A DNA stretch of 64,000 bases, from assembly GCA_021307315.1 (NCBI GenBank), contig JAJSPD010000010.1, positions 744,001 through 808,000 of the forward strand, read 5' to 3'. Origin of the DNA: Bisporella sp. PMI_857 (lineage: Eukaryota > Ascomycota > Leotiomycetes > Helotiales > Helotiaceae). Position 1 is the stretch's first letter; each line of letters opens with the position of its first letter. The notes beneath the pieces were generated by a model that worked only from the letters and a program-made list of their open reading frames with translations, did no database searches and had not been told where the DNA came from. Positions 23,305 through 34,738 of this stretch are shown one piece after another. A program made the translations under genes and the position numbers.

Positions 23305-23794
23305 CATATCACCATATCGGAGCTGGCAAAAGATGATTCTGTGGTGCCGATTCGTGGTCAGACTTTGTTTGTCAAGACGCACTTCAAGCAGTTGGTCATG
23401 AAAGAGGGCTCGGAATATACTTATGTGATTCCTAGAGCTGAGAGCGGTGGTGTGATTATCGGGGGTATCAAGTCGGATCGGCTGGGTGCTGAGGTGGATG
23501 TTGAGCTGAAGGGTGATATTTTGGCGAGGATCAATCGGGTAACTAGAGGAGTGTTCAAGGACGTGGACTTGGATAGTGTCACAGATATTGTCGGATTTCG
23601 GCCTGGCAGGAAATCTGGGCTGAGAGTTGAGGGAGGGTGATGTTATTCACGCGTATGGGAACGCTGGAGCTGGCTATATTTACTCTTTCGGCGTGGCAGA
23701 GAAGGTGAAGCAATTTCTGGGGGAGATAGGATACTGGCCAAACTATGACCTTCATATACAGAGACATCTAGGAGAGAGATATATGTATTTTTGA
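23305..23794 (+). pseudogene. D-amino-acid oxidase-like C-terminal fragment, frameshifted
   Basis: From about 23305 the plus strand reads ELAKDDSV.PIRGQT, then IPRAESGGVIIGGI and DSVTDIVGFRPGRKSGLRVE. This is the C-terminal half of the FAD-dependent D-amino-acid/D-aspartate oxidase family, including the VGFRPGRK-type block. A stop (TGA, 23638-23640) interrupts it; removing one base there restores GDVIHAYGNAGAGY, the family's conserved C-terminal FAD-binding segment, which continues open to 23794. The N-terminal half with the Rossmann FAD motif is absent and a stop lies just 5' (23302-23304). So this is a 5'-truncated, frameshifted copy that cannot make a working oxidase. Confidence 0.75.
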
Positions 23795-24712
23795 GAGCTA
23801 CAATCTAATGGTATGCAGCGCGTTCTGAGCAAGGAATAGTCTGTTATCATTGCAAGTATTTAATATTCCATAAATATCGAGCCTGCCCTATATTTGGAGA
23901 AGAAGTTCAACAGAGTCAAGGCTGGGATAATTAAACCATGTAAGCTCCTCAGTTACCAGTATCTGGCAAAGCCGCCTCGCCTCATCTTGTTCACTTTGAA
24001 TATATTCACTGGAGTTCAGTAATCACTTGATCTATAAAAGGTAGGAAGTTCTGCAGGATCAACCATAATAATTCCCGCCTATTTAGAAGCTGTTCATCTT
24101 TACAAGCCTTTCTTACTCTCGCCCGATCTGTCAACTGACTGCATGAACAGCGTCTCCCTCCAACAGTGTCAGAAGCAAACCAGCACCAACTTATGACGAT
24201 GACCTCAATAACGCCGATGAAGAGGGAAAGACAACCTCTAGCTGAAGTACCATTGTGATACTGATCCCCCCCCCTTCCTCTAGGTTATGACAAGACCTAA
24301 CAATCCACTCAGATACCTGAGAATGCCACCAATATTCTGTTGTCCTCACCCCTCACTCATCCCTCTCTCCTTAGTTCGCACTCCTGTGCAACATCGTCTG
24401 TGGAACTTCACTTTCTTCAGTAGTAGTAGCGCCTCTCCACCACTGACAGCTTCCCCACGCTTCCTCCCTTTCCATCTTAAACAAGCATCTTATTGCATCC
24501 AGGTATGTTACCTCACACTGGCCTACAAATTTGCAAAGCCACCTCTCAGTCTGCATCTCCACAAACCATGAGCAAGAATCTGACTTGCCATAGCTCGAAC
24601 AATGGGTCCATGGCTACAAAGTCCGACAACGATATTTCATCCCACATCCCCTACAATTATCTCCATATATCGAGGTCCCTCATTCTTCTATCGAGTCTCA
24701 AATTTTTCTCAG
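23795..24712. other. intergenic, nothing firm
   Basis: Short overlapping ORFs only. An ATG at 24568 opens a frame that could join the next entry across a 38-bp gap with a poor donor (GTCCCT), too short for a normal intron. Confidence 0.4.
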
Positions 24713-25160
24713 GACGTGGCAAGAAATCAAGGTCCGCTGTGGTTCTTCGCATAAACACAATTTATATGTCTTGAAGTATTTGGAGAGGGGTGAGGAGGAA
24801 AAAAAGTGCGAGGCGATAAGTCTGAGAATGAGGGATAAGATTCTAGCAAATGCAGAGAGTGATGGGCAGTTGAAGGAGGGAGATATGGCTGGGAAGGTGA
24901 AAAGTGATGAGAAAGGAGAAGATATGTGGTGGACAGGGAACGGGGCGGCATATGTTTATCCTGAAGATGAATACGGAGATCCGGACGGAAGGGTTGAGGT
25001 ACGAAACTTATTTGGCCGGGATCTGGAGGTGATGGGCGAGCCAAGGAAAGAGAACGAGATAAGTGACCGTGGCGAAGAGATCGATTCGATGGACGTGAAC
25101 AAACCAAGAGTCGAAGAGGGTTTAGCGGGTGAGAACGGGGAGCTATACTTTGATGCATAG
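24713..25160 (+). CDS. orphan acidic exon of unknown protein
   Basis: A plus-strand open frame of about 148 codons begins right after a strong pyrimidine tract and acceptor (TTTTTCTCAG, ending 24712) and ends in TAG at 25160. Translation is Glu/Lys/Asp-rich with mixed, protein-like composition (for example TWQEIKVRCGSS, MWWTGNGAAYVYPEDE, NGELYFDA at the end). I do not recognise the family. I could not find a convincing first exon, so this may be the last exon of a gene whose 5' part is lost, or a relic like its neighbours. An antisense frame of similar length is its shadow. Confidence 0.3.
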
Positions 25161-25824
25161 GCGGAGCGATCTGGAGGCAATATCGGTGGTTGATATGGTG
25201 GACCTGATGACACAGTACAGCGTCTAGTAGGTCAAGGTTAACATTACCAATTAATGTGCCAATGTACCGTGTTTGTTAGTGTATTGTGACATACCGTAGT
25301 CAACAGATGGGTATCGAGCAGACGTCAGTTGATAATTCGTAATACACAGCTTCTGAGTAGCTGATATTACTTAATATATATAACCTTGACGTTTCGCCTT
25401 GAGTGCTCCTGGAAGTTCTTGCCTCAAACTCTGTATTAGGACCATTTTTCGGAATATTTATATGCTTTGATTTGGTATAGATTTCATAGATACTAAAAAA
25501 ATTCATGCGCCATACATGATATATCTATCTTCAAACTACGTAATTAACGTAAAGCATGACAACGTCAACTTGTGTCCCGTCTTGACATACAACCACCATC
25601 TACGAAGCCATCACTTGTAGGGTGTTTCTCCCTCTCTATTTCTGAGTGTGTTATGGCAGGCAGAGTGCATATAGGAATCAGAAGAATAAACTCCTCATTA
25701 TCCAGAACCATGCTCATGTTTAAAGTCTGGGGGCCGCATTCTTCTAGCCATGTGATAATACCACATGAAAGTCGTGGCCATTTTGGCGGTAGATTTAATA
25801 GTAGGCTCTTCCCCAGAATGCTTA
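25161..25824. other. intergenic 3' flank of HET gene
   Basis: AT-rich, short ORFs only; probably the 3' untranslated and terminator region of the minus-strand HET gene. Confidence 0.45.
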
Positions 25825-27982
25825 TCATATCAAAATGACCTCTTCCCATTCAAACCCAGGGAGTTCCAAAGCTTCGCCTTCCATGAAGCCTTGTATATAG
25901 CACTCTCCCACCAATGCGTATTTCCCGGTTGGCTGAGGACGGAGGACAAAAGGTACCCGTGCCCCGCGGATGATTACGATTTTGTCGTCGACTTGGGCCT
26001 GCCTAGGTACCCAAGAAAAATGACTTAGACTCGTGTTAGTCACTAAAATGAGTTGGCGTGTCAAAGGAGGGAGGAGGACATGAAAGTCTTGATAGCCTTG
26101 ATCGAGGAAAGACCAAGGGAACTTACCCATTGTTCGTAATACAAAATCTTCGATTTGGACTCCATAATTGCAAAGTAATGTCGATCAGATTATCATCTTT
26201 CCTATCTTGGAGAGTTACAGCATATTTAAACTGCCCTTTCTTTCTTTCAAGGTAGCCGCGAAACCAAGTAACATACTGATCTTGTATCCTCTTCCCGAAT
26301 TGTGTCGTCTCACACAGCATTGCCCGGCAAAAGCGTGTATATGCTTCTTCTGCTACCGCGCCATCTTTATCTTTGATGAGGTTAAAGCATTCTAGCAATG
26401 TCTTAGTGTAGATAGATTGCAAGTCATCCAATTCTAGTATATCAATATCGTAATAGTTTGGGAAAAAAGGCAATGGTACCACTCTTGAGACATGATCAAC
26501 AATTCTTCCTTCAAGATGAAGTTCTGCTTCGATAACTACCTTATACAATTTGGTCTCCTGGGATTTGACAGGAGCGCCTGAAGCGCAGAAGTGATCTCCC
26601 CAACAAAGCGGCCACGGCAAATGGAGCATGGCCGGACCTGGTGCCCATGTAGGAATTTCGGATTTTATCTCTGATAACCCTGATGCATATGACAGTGTCA
26701 CCAGATTAGGATAGGCTCCCAAAGACCATATTCCAAAATGCTTAAAGCATTCCACGACTGATAGCGCATAGTCGGCATTTAATCCAATATTGTGCTGAAG
26801 ACCAAGAAGTCCATATATCTTATCTTTGGGATCCTCACAGTTGCTGGACTTTGTCAGGTACATATGATGGAGAATCGATGTATCAGTAGATACAACAAAA
26901 TAGCCTTCACGCTGCCATACAATATCTCCCCTGATTCTCCTGAGGGCACTGAAGAAAACATTCCAACCAATCAAATGATCTTTAGGACCATGAAGCACAC
27001 TGTTGGTTCTCAAGGCATCTAGTACTTTTATCAGCTTATCAAGCGATATTTTGCTGCGGCCAGAGATCACTTCGGCATGGTTTGACAGTGCAGCTTCTTG
27101 GATCACCCTATCGACGTCGAAGGTCAAGGTTAGTTTACTTTACCGGAAGAATCATAAGTAGAGCTAGAACATTGTCACCGGAATATCCGTATGACAAAAA
27201 CAAAGATAGCCGTTGAATAAAAGAAGATCTGCTAAGTAGCCAATGCAAACTGAACCTAAAAATTTTACTGACCATAAACGAGTGAACCAAGCCCGGCCAA
27301 AGAGAGGCCAGACATCTTCTACCAAACGAGGTATCCATTCATCCTCGAGGCATGCGTGCTCCTCTTTACTTAATTCTAGCTCTTCTGGGTAAGATTCATC
27401 TCTATAAGTTTGTGATATACCAGAAAAGTGCTCATCCAACTCAAGAAGGCACTTGAAAGCACGCGCTCCAATATTTTTCTTGTCCTTTCCAAGCCAAATT
27501 AGCGTTTCTTCGGCGTATGAGTAAATCTTACTCATAAGAGCGACTTGGTGATTCTTCTCTTGGTTATCATCTTGGTTAATGCAAATCGCATCCGCCCAGA
27601 GAACCAGTCTTTCTTTCTTGCGACGAACATAGCGCAACGCGACATGTAAGCTCTCTGTTACCGCAATCACTTTATCTCCCACGAAAATTTTCTACACAGT
27701 ACAATTAGCGCTCATTTCATATGTCTTGAGAGGGCTGGTGGCTTTGTCGCATACTTTTATTTTAGATTTGTCTCCCCATGCATAGGATAAAGCACGGAAC
27801 TTGGTCTCCTCTGTTAGCAAGACATGCTGTAGCTTACATCGAAGCTTTCTTCGTCTCGAGCCCGGCTCTATCATCAAAAGCCGAATCTCGTTCGGAGCGC
27901 GCAATTCCGTGTACTTGAAGCTTCGATTTCGAGTTTGGTTCGAATCCCAAAATGGCACCAACGACTTCAGTAGTTTGGGCAT
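25825..27982 (-). CDS. HET-domain (heterokaryon incompatibility) protein
   Basis: Four exons joined in frame: 27982-27755, 27691-27273, 27107-26127, 26002-25825 (601 aa). Introns of 63, 165 and 124 bp have CTAAY branch points. The HET domain (Pfam HET type) spans about residues 60-225 with its three signature blocks: ALSYAWGD (64-71), ADAICINQ (109-116) followed by IWLG (141-144), and LWVIQEA created exactly at the second splice (Trp216). The C-terminal part ends in DDKIVIIRGARVPFVLRP and YALVGECYIQGFMEGEAL, the usual HET-protein tail. HET domains drive cell death after fusion of incompatible hyphae and some act downstream of NLR-type receptors. No NACHT or NB-ARC partner is seen nearby. The gene looks intact although its neighbours on both sides are broken. 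Its partner and allele recognition cannot be told from sequence. Confidence 0.9.
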
Positions 27983-28489
27983 GGTATCCACTGTTCTTGA
28001 AGGCGAAACCGAGGCTGGGAATTACCTGGTAAACAAACACAACCCCTAATTCTGAGCTATGCGTTACCCCTAATAGCACAGGGAAAGTGACATGCTGCTT
28101 CACAAATAACAAAAAATGAAAATAATAAACACAATCGAACACTTGTGAGTGGTAAGAAGGATGCAGGAAAGAAGATGCGCGATGGAGGCGTGATGTTCAG
28201 CTGAGAGGGAAGGCTACTGAGTTATTATACAAGTACAGCCGCACAAAATATAAAGGCCGCAATTGGTCCGACTTGTCTAAGACATATTGTAGCCTACACA
28301 ACGAGGTGGCAGATCTAAATGCTCAAATTTAGAACCCCGTTTTTTTGCGCATTAGTCAAGATAGCTATTATTGTAAGCCAACAGAATAAAGCAAGCCCCA
28401 CAGTTAGGAATACATATTAGAAAGCACCGCATTTCAAAAGTTTTATCTAAGGCCAAAAGCGACTTGCCTTCTCTCTCTATATCCTCCCT
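27983..28489. other. intergenic, promoter side of HET gene
   Basis: AT-rich; no gene recognised. Probably contains the HET gene's promoter, without a clear TATA element. Confidence 0.45.
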
Positions 28490-29030
28490 CTTTTGGGTTT
28501 TGGATAAGAGTTCTAAACTCAATTATCGGCCATAAATCTGCGCCTGGAACATTACGAGAAAGCCATTCTCCATAGCTTGACAGTCTTTCATAGTCGGGAT
28601 CCTGGATTATATTATGCACTTCCCAAGAAGTATAAGGAGATTTCTAGATTGCGATGACCAAATCAGCAGTACAATTATCCTTGTGCTGAGCATCAACAAA
28701 AGTCAGCGAATCCAGATTGCCGAACGTTTGCAAAATGTATACCATGTTGGCACAATAATCAAGTAGCCAGATATTTTGCGAAAGTGGACTCCATATATCA
28801 CTAACCGGGAAGTGTTTCGCATTTCTGTTGTCGTGCTTTACATCTTCGTAAAGGGATTCGTTTGTTGATTCTTTGCAAACTTCATAAGGGAGATACAGTA
28901 TATTTCTCTCGAAACTTATCCATGCATCTGCTGGTACATTGGTACTGCCAAAAGCCTTTACGTAGAACTATTAAGCGATAGCTCGTGATTCATGACACAC
29001 AACGGTTCCTTCATCGTTCGTCTCGTTGAG
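28490..29030 (-). pseudogene. 2EXR-type fungal protein remnant
   Basis: Minus-strand translation gives VVCHESRAIA, then two stops (TAATAG, 28968-28973), then FYVKAFGSTN, AWISFERNILYLP and, further on, NIWLLDYCANMVYILQTFGN. This order matches the 2EXR family common in Leotiomycetes (CHESR block, then the D/FE..ILYL block, then a leucine-rich tail). A further stop follows ...ADLVIAI, after which WEVHNIIQDPDYERL is still readable. There are at least three stops in one frame with no splice solution. The 5' part above 29030 is too decayed to place. Family assignment is from memory of consensus blocks. Confidence 0.5.
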
Positions 29031-30457
29031 GAGGCGTCATATTCCGAGATATGGAATGCAAGGAAAACGCCGAATGGCTCTACGTTTATGGGGTGACTAC
29101 GCGAGAGGCATGAGAGTAGGAAGAGGTCGGCAATACTGTTCGAGATAGGTTGTTCGTGTACTTGGAAAGCTGAAGATCTAAAGCTGGACTCGAATTCTAG
29201 GTGAGAGTTGAAGAAAAAGTGTAAATTTTCGCCGTGATGTGAAAAACACACGTCATTTTTGGAACATCGTAAATACTTCTCACAGGAATAATTAACACTA
29301 CTTATAGTTAGAAGGAGTGCACATTGAAGATATTTGAAACAAGACCTGCAAGAATAGAGCTGAGGTGTTGAAAGGGACCTCAAATTTGGCTAAGGCCGTG
29401 TTTGTGCATGTAACAACTTCCAACATTAGTCTTGTCCATAGAACTTGCCATCTGCTTTCGACAGACACACATATTTCAAGCTACCCAAAAATTTAAACAG
29501 TCGATTATCTTAAAACCTTCAACTGTAGTCTTGGTATTGGTTACCTTTTCATCTTAATGTTGGAATTACAATTAAATTGAAAAATTCAAGCTTCCCTAGT
29601 ACCTTAGATTCAAAATCCACAAGCTCCAAAAATCTTCTAACATGGACGCAACTGTGCTATCATACTATGCAGCAGCCCTCATTCCTTTTCGGCCCAGTAC
29701 TAATTAGTATGTGGTCTGTGTCTGGGCCGAAAGTCAGCCAGCCTCCGTCTTAGCAGCCCTCCCATTTGCGGTCACATTGAACCGCTAGACTCTAAGAGCC
29801 TTCTTTCATCTGCTCTTTGTTGTAGATTACTCTTCCCGTAATACGAAGCTGCAAATTACAGATACACTCACATTGCTCGAAAGACTACTGTAAAACGTAT
29901 GATAACAGGAAGCCATAACTTCATATATTCTTTAATTTCTTTGTGTTCTCTCATCCCTTAACCGCATCTCATTCATGCGTATGCGTGATCGTCATCCCCG
30001 AGCAAAAAAGACGAACAACCGTTTTCCCGCAGCAAACAAGCACTCAGAACTCCAGCATCACCGCTTTTTGGGTCATTCGCGAATATTTCATACATACAGA
30101 GCTTCTCTCCCAATCTGTCTATGCCTAACAGTAACATGTGGCCACCTCTCTCAAGGAGGAAGCTCGATCTCAAAATCGCCATGCATTAAGGAGATTCATT
30201 TCCCATTTTTGTTCCTTCCCTAGGGAAATGCATGGAAAACCGGATTCTTTTGATAACAGAATATGCCAAATAAGCCAGCATCAAGGGCTGGCAAGATGCA
30301 TACCCCAAATCTATGCAGAAAGCTGTAAAAACACAGACGCTCATGCGGTAGCAGCAAATAAGAAACCGTCGCTATGCAGTACTAAAAAGAAATAAATGAC
30401 TACTTTCGTGGCCATAGCACATATACAAGAATGGAGTTCCCACATGCAGATGATGTA
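29031..30457. other. intergenic, nothing firm
   Basis: The 5' end of the 2EXR remnant may extend to about 29380 in shifted frames. The rest has short ORFs only and should include the 3' flank of the large minus-strand gene. Confidence 0.4.
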
Positions 30458-33400
30458 TCAGATCACAGTCATCATGTGCATTCGTTGTCCCAGATTTCGT
30501 GACGGCGACGCGTCAATAGAACCGCTGAGCATGGAGTTATTACTATAACTTCGAGAAAGATGTTTTGGTGGACTTGCCATTGCTTCAGCCGTCGGAGTGA
30601 ACACCCGCGTGAAAGCTGGACTCGATTCGCGATGGGACCGAGCTTCAGGGCTCTGGGATCCATCCGCTTTTCGAATCAGCTCGGAAAGTGTTCGGCTGAG
30701 GGCACTGGCTCGATTTACAAGATCCCGCAGACTTGTTGTATCAAATGGCATCTTGTTTGGAGATTGGTCGATAAGATTATTGAGACTCTGTGGATCGGAA
30801 GTTGCTCGATGCTTATGCATTGTTTCCATCACCGAACGAGCATACTCTGATGAAGCTTTAACGCTCGACTGACGAGGAGATGTTGATGGTGGCCTAAGAT
30901 GATCACGAATGGGAGAGTGCACCAAAGATCCCGCTCCAAATATATCGTCATCAGGGGCGAACACAGATCTTCTGCGGACTGTATTCCCATCATAGACAAA
31001 TCCTGTAGGACCTTGGTCATTCAGCACTTCAACTGGAGCGTCTGATATTTCCACATCCTCGGCATCAAAGCCGAAGTCGACATAGCGGTCATCTGTAACC
31101 TCGGATTCAAACCCTATTGACACCGGGGAATGGGCAGGGGATAATGTCGGATCCTCTTCATCTGGCACCGCAAGGGCAATTATACCTTCGGCCTCCTTCC
31201 AAAGCGGAGCTGATGGCCCATCCAATAAACCCTTCTCTCGAGCTAATAGGCGCAAGCGCTTCAAGTCATCGACGAGTAAGCAAACCTCCCGAATCTGTCC
31301 AACATGCCCTACCACATGGTCCTGGCTCGCCTGGATCGCTGGTGGAACGATCATGCCACTGTTACCAAGCAGATAATCACCATCTTCAGCATCGTCAGTG
31401 GGAGATTCAAACTCAAAATCACCATCCCATTCTTCGCTTACACCCTTGCTACCTAAACCCCAGGTACCGAATTTTGACGCCAGTTTCGAGTGTTCCCGTT
31501 GCCCGGCAACATCAGGTACTACTGGGACACTTTGACTTCGAATATGTAAAGCTGTAGGTCCTCGTCGGCCAATGGCTCGTCCGCCACGTCCATCCGAGAC
31601 TTGCTTGGCGTGAGCAGTTTTTGGACGTGGAGAATTACCCATGAGATCTGATTTCTCAGTAGATGATGGTTCGGACCAGTCGAAGAGGTTGCTCTTCGGC
31701 CTCTCAATGCTTGGAAGTACAATTTCATTGGCAGAAGGACTATCTGTAAGATCTGCCAGTGCCGCTCGGAAACTTGGACTGACCTTTCGAGAGTTTAAAG
31801 AGCTAGAGGGAAGTGAAAGAGACTGTATCTCTGGATTATCATCTTCATCTCGCGTCCAATCCTCGTCATCCTCCTCGTCATCTAACGATAAACGACCGAA
31901 GTCCTTCGTGGCAAGTGAGAAGTTCGGTGGAGAAGCCTCCAATTGGTCATCGTAATCCGCATTTTTCTCTTTGACTGGTGTTCGTAGATTTCCGTCCTCA
32001 GAGGATCGAGATCGCGCTCCTTTGACCGGGGTAGGCATTCCTTCATCTTCCTCAACAATCTTATCATTTTCGTCACGTAAACCATTCAATAACTCATGAA
32101 TTGATAGCCTCTTGCTCTTTGATGCGCTGATGCTTGGAGGAGACTCGTCGAACATACCATCAAGCTGAGTATTGTGGGAACGCACGCTTCCAGTTGCTCC
32201 AGACCGGAGGGAGTCAAAAACTGTTTCACTCTGGAAATCCATATCATCTTCATCGCCAGAAGCGAAGCCTTTGATATCCGACTCGGAGCCTATGAGCGTA
32301 GAAGCGCGATCTACGGCGTCAGACGTGCGGGAAGACTTGATTGCATGTGAATTGAAGTATAACGGAGAGGTTGGTGCACTGCCTCCTGGGGTTGAGGTGG
32401 AAGTAGATGTGGTTTGAACGCGCAAAGCGGGAGAATTTGGACCTCGTTTATGGTTAGAAGATGACGAGGATAAACCAAGACGAGCTAAATCAACGTTGAA
32501 ACTAGAAAGACGAGATAAAGGCGGAAGTGGAGAAGAGGTGTTTCTGCTTCGTTGATGGAATGCCGATTGAGGAGGTCCTGCTTGGGATGTTAATTCAGCA
32601 AGGCGCTGTTGCTGCAAGAGATGTCCATCTTTCGGGACCTGCTTGTTGTCTTTAGGAGAAGTTTGGCTTATGGTTATATCTCTTCCTGGCGATGGCGCTG
32701 ACGAATATCGCTTACCTCCACTTTTGCCAGCTTGGTTCCGTTTATTACCTCTTAGACTGCCAGATCGCAAGACCCACGAACTTGGCGAGCTAAAGTTCAT
32801 AGATAATGATCGCCGGGCACGTTTGTGGGGTTCTTCAGGATTTGGGGTGGAAGTCAAGACCTCGTCCTCAACTACTGGTTCTTCCTCATCATCGGGTTCG
32901 TCTTCTAATGGCAGGCTGTCTTCATCGACGTAGGCTATAGTATTACTCTTCGACTTTGTGATTAGACCAGGCTTAACAAGAACAGCTTTGATAGTCTCAT
33001 CTGGTATAACTCTTCTTGACGTTGAATAGAAGTTATTGGCGGCTCCATCAGTCGACTTTCCGGATAGCTTTTCCTTTGTAAGCTTTGTTGGCCTCGACTC
33101 GAAAAAGGGACGCCAGTAATTTCGAGTTGCCGGTGAAGCCGACTTGCTTGAGAGAGTTGCCGTTATAGTTTGTCTTCTAGGAGTTTCATAAGGGGAACGG
33201 TTACCGTCGATTGAATGCTCTCGAAACTGCTGCTGAAGAGTGATTGAACGTTGATGACTTGTTGCTGGCCGCCGTAAGGTAGGCACCTGAGACTTTGATC
33301 CACTCCTCGGGACTGAAGTACTGAGCCGGCCAGATGGAATACGCTTGACTAGCTTGTTCGGGGGCAACTGTGCAGGACTGCCTCCCGAGTTGGACAGTAT

Positions 33401-34052
33401 TGGCGTAGCAGACCCATGAGAAAATGTTAATGAAGGAGAGTCCGGCCCGATACTTGATCGTGGGCTGTTGTTTCCTGATATTTGGATTGCTGATAACCGT
33501 TTCATCCATGAGCCCCGAGAAGATATCGAATCCCTCCTATTCTCATCCCCTTCAATAGGAGACGAAAGATCTCCATGCCTTACAATCGACCATCTCCTTC
33601 CACCCATATTATTATTATTGTCGGCTCGTATAGTGAGAGGACGTTGGTGAACTACTGGTGGTAAGGATGAGGGAGAGGGCTTGAAATCCGAATGAGGGTT
33701 CCTCTGCTCAGGCGTGATGACAGCTGAGCTTGTGTAGGGGCGTTCTATTAAAGGAGACGAGCCTACATTTTCCGCATCCGCAAGGTCTCCAACTTTTCGT
33801 TTCTTTGAGGTAGGCCGTGGGGAAGTCGAGGCCTCCGGTCTACCTAGAGCCAGACCGGCAGCAGCGATTCCCACTGTGCTCGATGCAACCAGCTATGAAA
33901 AGTCAGCACGTGCTTCCACAGAATTCAATTGATTCTAAAAGCGTGAATGTAATATTTTGGGCTGCAGGTGTTGGCGTTATTGGGTTGTTTAGTGCCAGGG
34001 TAAGTGTAATTTCAATGTTTAATGCAAAACTCACACTGGGAATCGTCTTCAT
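30458..34052 (-). CDS. large disordered protein, Byr4/Bfa1-like (tentative)
   Basis: Two exons: 34052-34035 encodes only MKTIPS, then a 142-bp intron (GTGAGT donor, GCTGAC branch, CATAG acceptor), then 33892-30458; 1150 aa. Most of the protein is Ser/Pro/Arg-rich and probably disordered, with a basic KKRK cluster near the start and acidic patches (for example DEPDDEEEP). Two ordered-looking blocks stand out: SGDEDDMDFQSETVFDS in the middle, and EEWDGDFEFE followed by IREVCLLVDDLKRLRLLA and LWKEAEGIIALA. The second resembles the Spg1-GAP subunit Byr4/Bfa1 of the septation initiation network. If right, it acts at the spindle pole body to restrain septation. The first spliced residues, MKTIPSLVASSTVGIAAAGLALG, look like a weak signal sequence, which fits badly with such a role. 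The gene is certain; the family is tentative. Confidence 0.8.
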
Positions 34053-34694
34053 TGTGAACTGTCTCCTTCAGCACCCAACCGACCAAAAAGAAAAAAGCAG
34101 CGGAAGAAATGAAAGTGGTCTTCGGGAACTCATGAGACTTGTCGAGGATGATCCATGCCAGCTGAATTTGAGTCTGAAGGAGGAGGAGGAGGAGATGTTT
34201 ATTCCGTGGGAGCACAGAAGTAAACACGGCGAGCCTCGTGTTGAATTGTGACAAGTAGTAGGCAATGGATTATCATACACTGCATTAATTAGAAGCAAAA
34301 GAGTGTACACAACCAGGACAGTTGCCGGCGTGAGAAGGAAGAGGACGTTGAAGTGTTGTTGTTTGGGAATTCGAAGTGCAATGCTGAATGTTCAGAGACA
34401 ATGTTTGGCAAGTCCAAGCCCAGCAAGCGGAATCTCGTCTCGTCAATTCGGACCAAATGCCAATGAAATTCCTAGCGCCAAAAAATCCCCTGCTAGACTT
34501 GTCCCTTAGGGTTGGACGTAGTGGGGAGCCTTGGGATTTCTTTTGGGTTTCGCACCGGATGACGCTACGCTAATTAGCATCATTTCATAATTCGTAGCGT
34601 CTCTTAGGGGGGCCCTTATTAGCAGGACCCAGGGTTCTCTTTTACTGTAGCACTACGAACGCGATCACTAACTGCCAACCAATCCATACCCTAT

Positions 34695-34706
34695 ACACAC
34701 ACACAC

Positions 34707-34737
<31 letters not shown>
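34695..34737. repeat. (AC)7-(CT)14 microsatellite
   Basis: Seven AC units (34695-34708) are followed by fourteen CT units (34710-34737). It lies about 650 bp upstream of the large minus-strand gene and should be length-polymorphic between strains. Confidence 0.9.

Positions 34738-34738
<1 letters not shown>

Noticed and set aside
24727..25158. Antisense Ser/Pro/His-rich 143-codon frame
   Set aside because: It is the mirror of the acidic exon; composition follows from the opposite strand's Glu/Gly codons.
27938..27950. GGTTCGAATCCC, like a tRNA T-arm
   Set aside because: It lies in the antisense of HET exon 1 and no acceptor stem, D-arm or anticodon arm can be paired around it.
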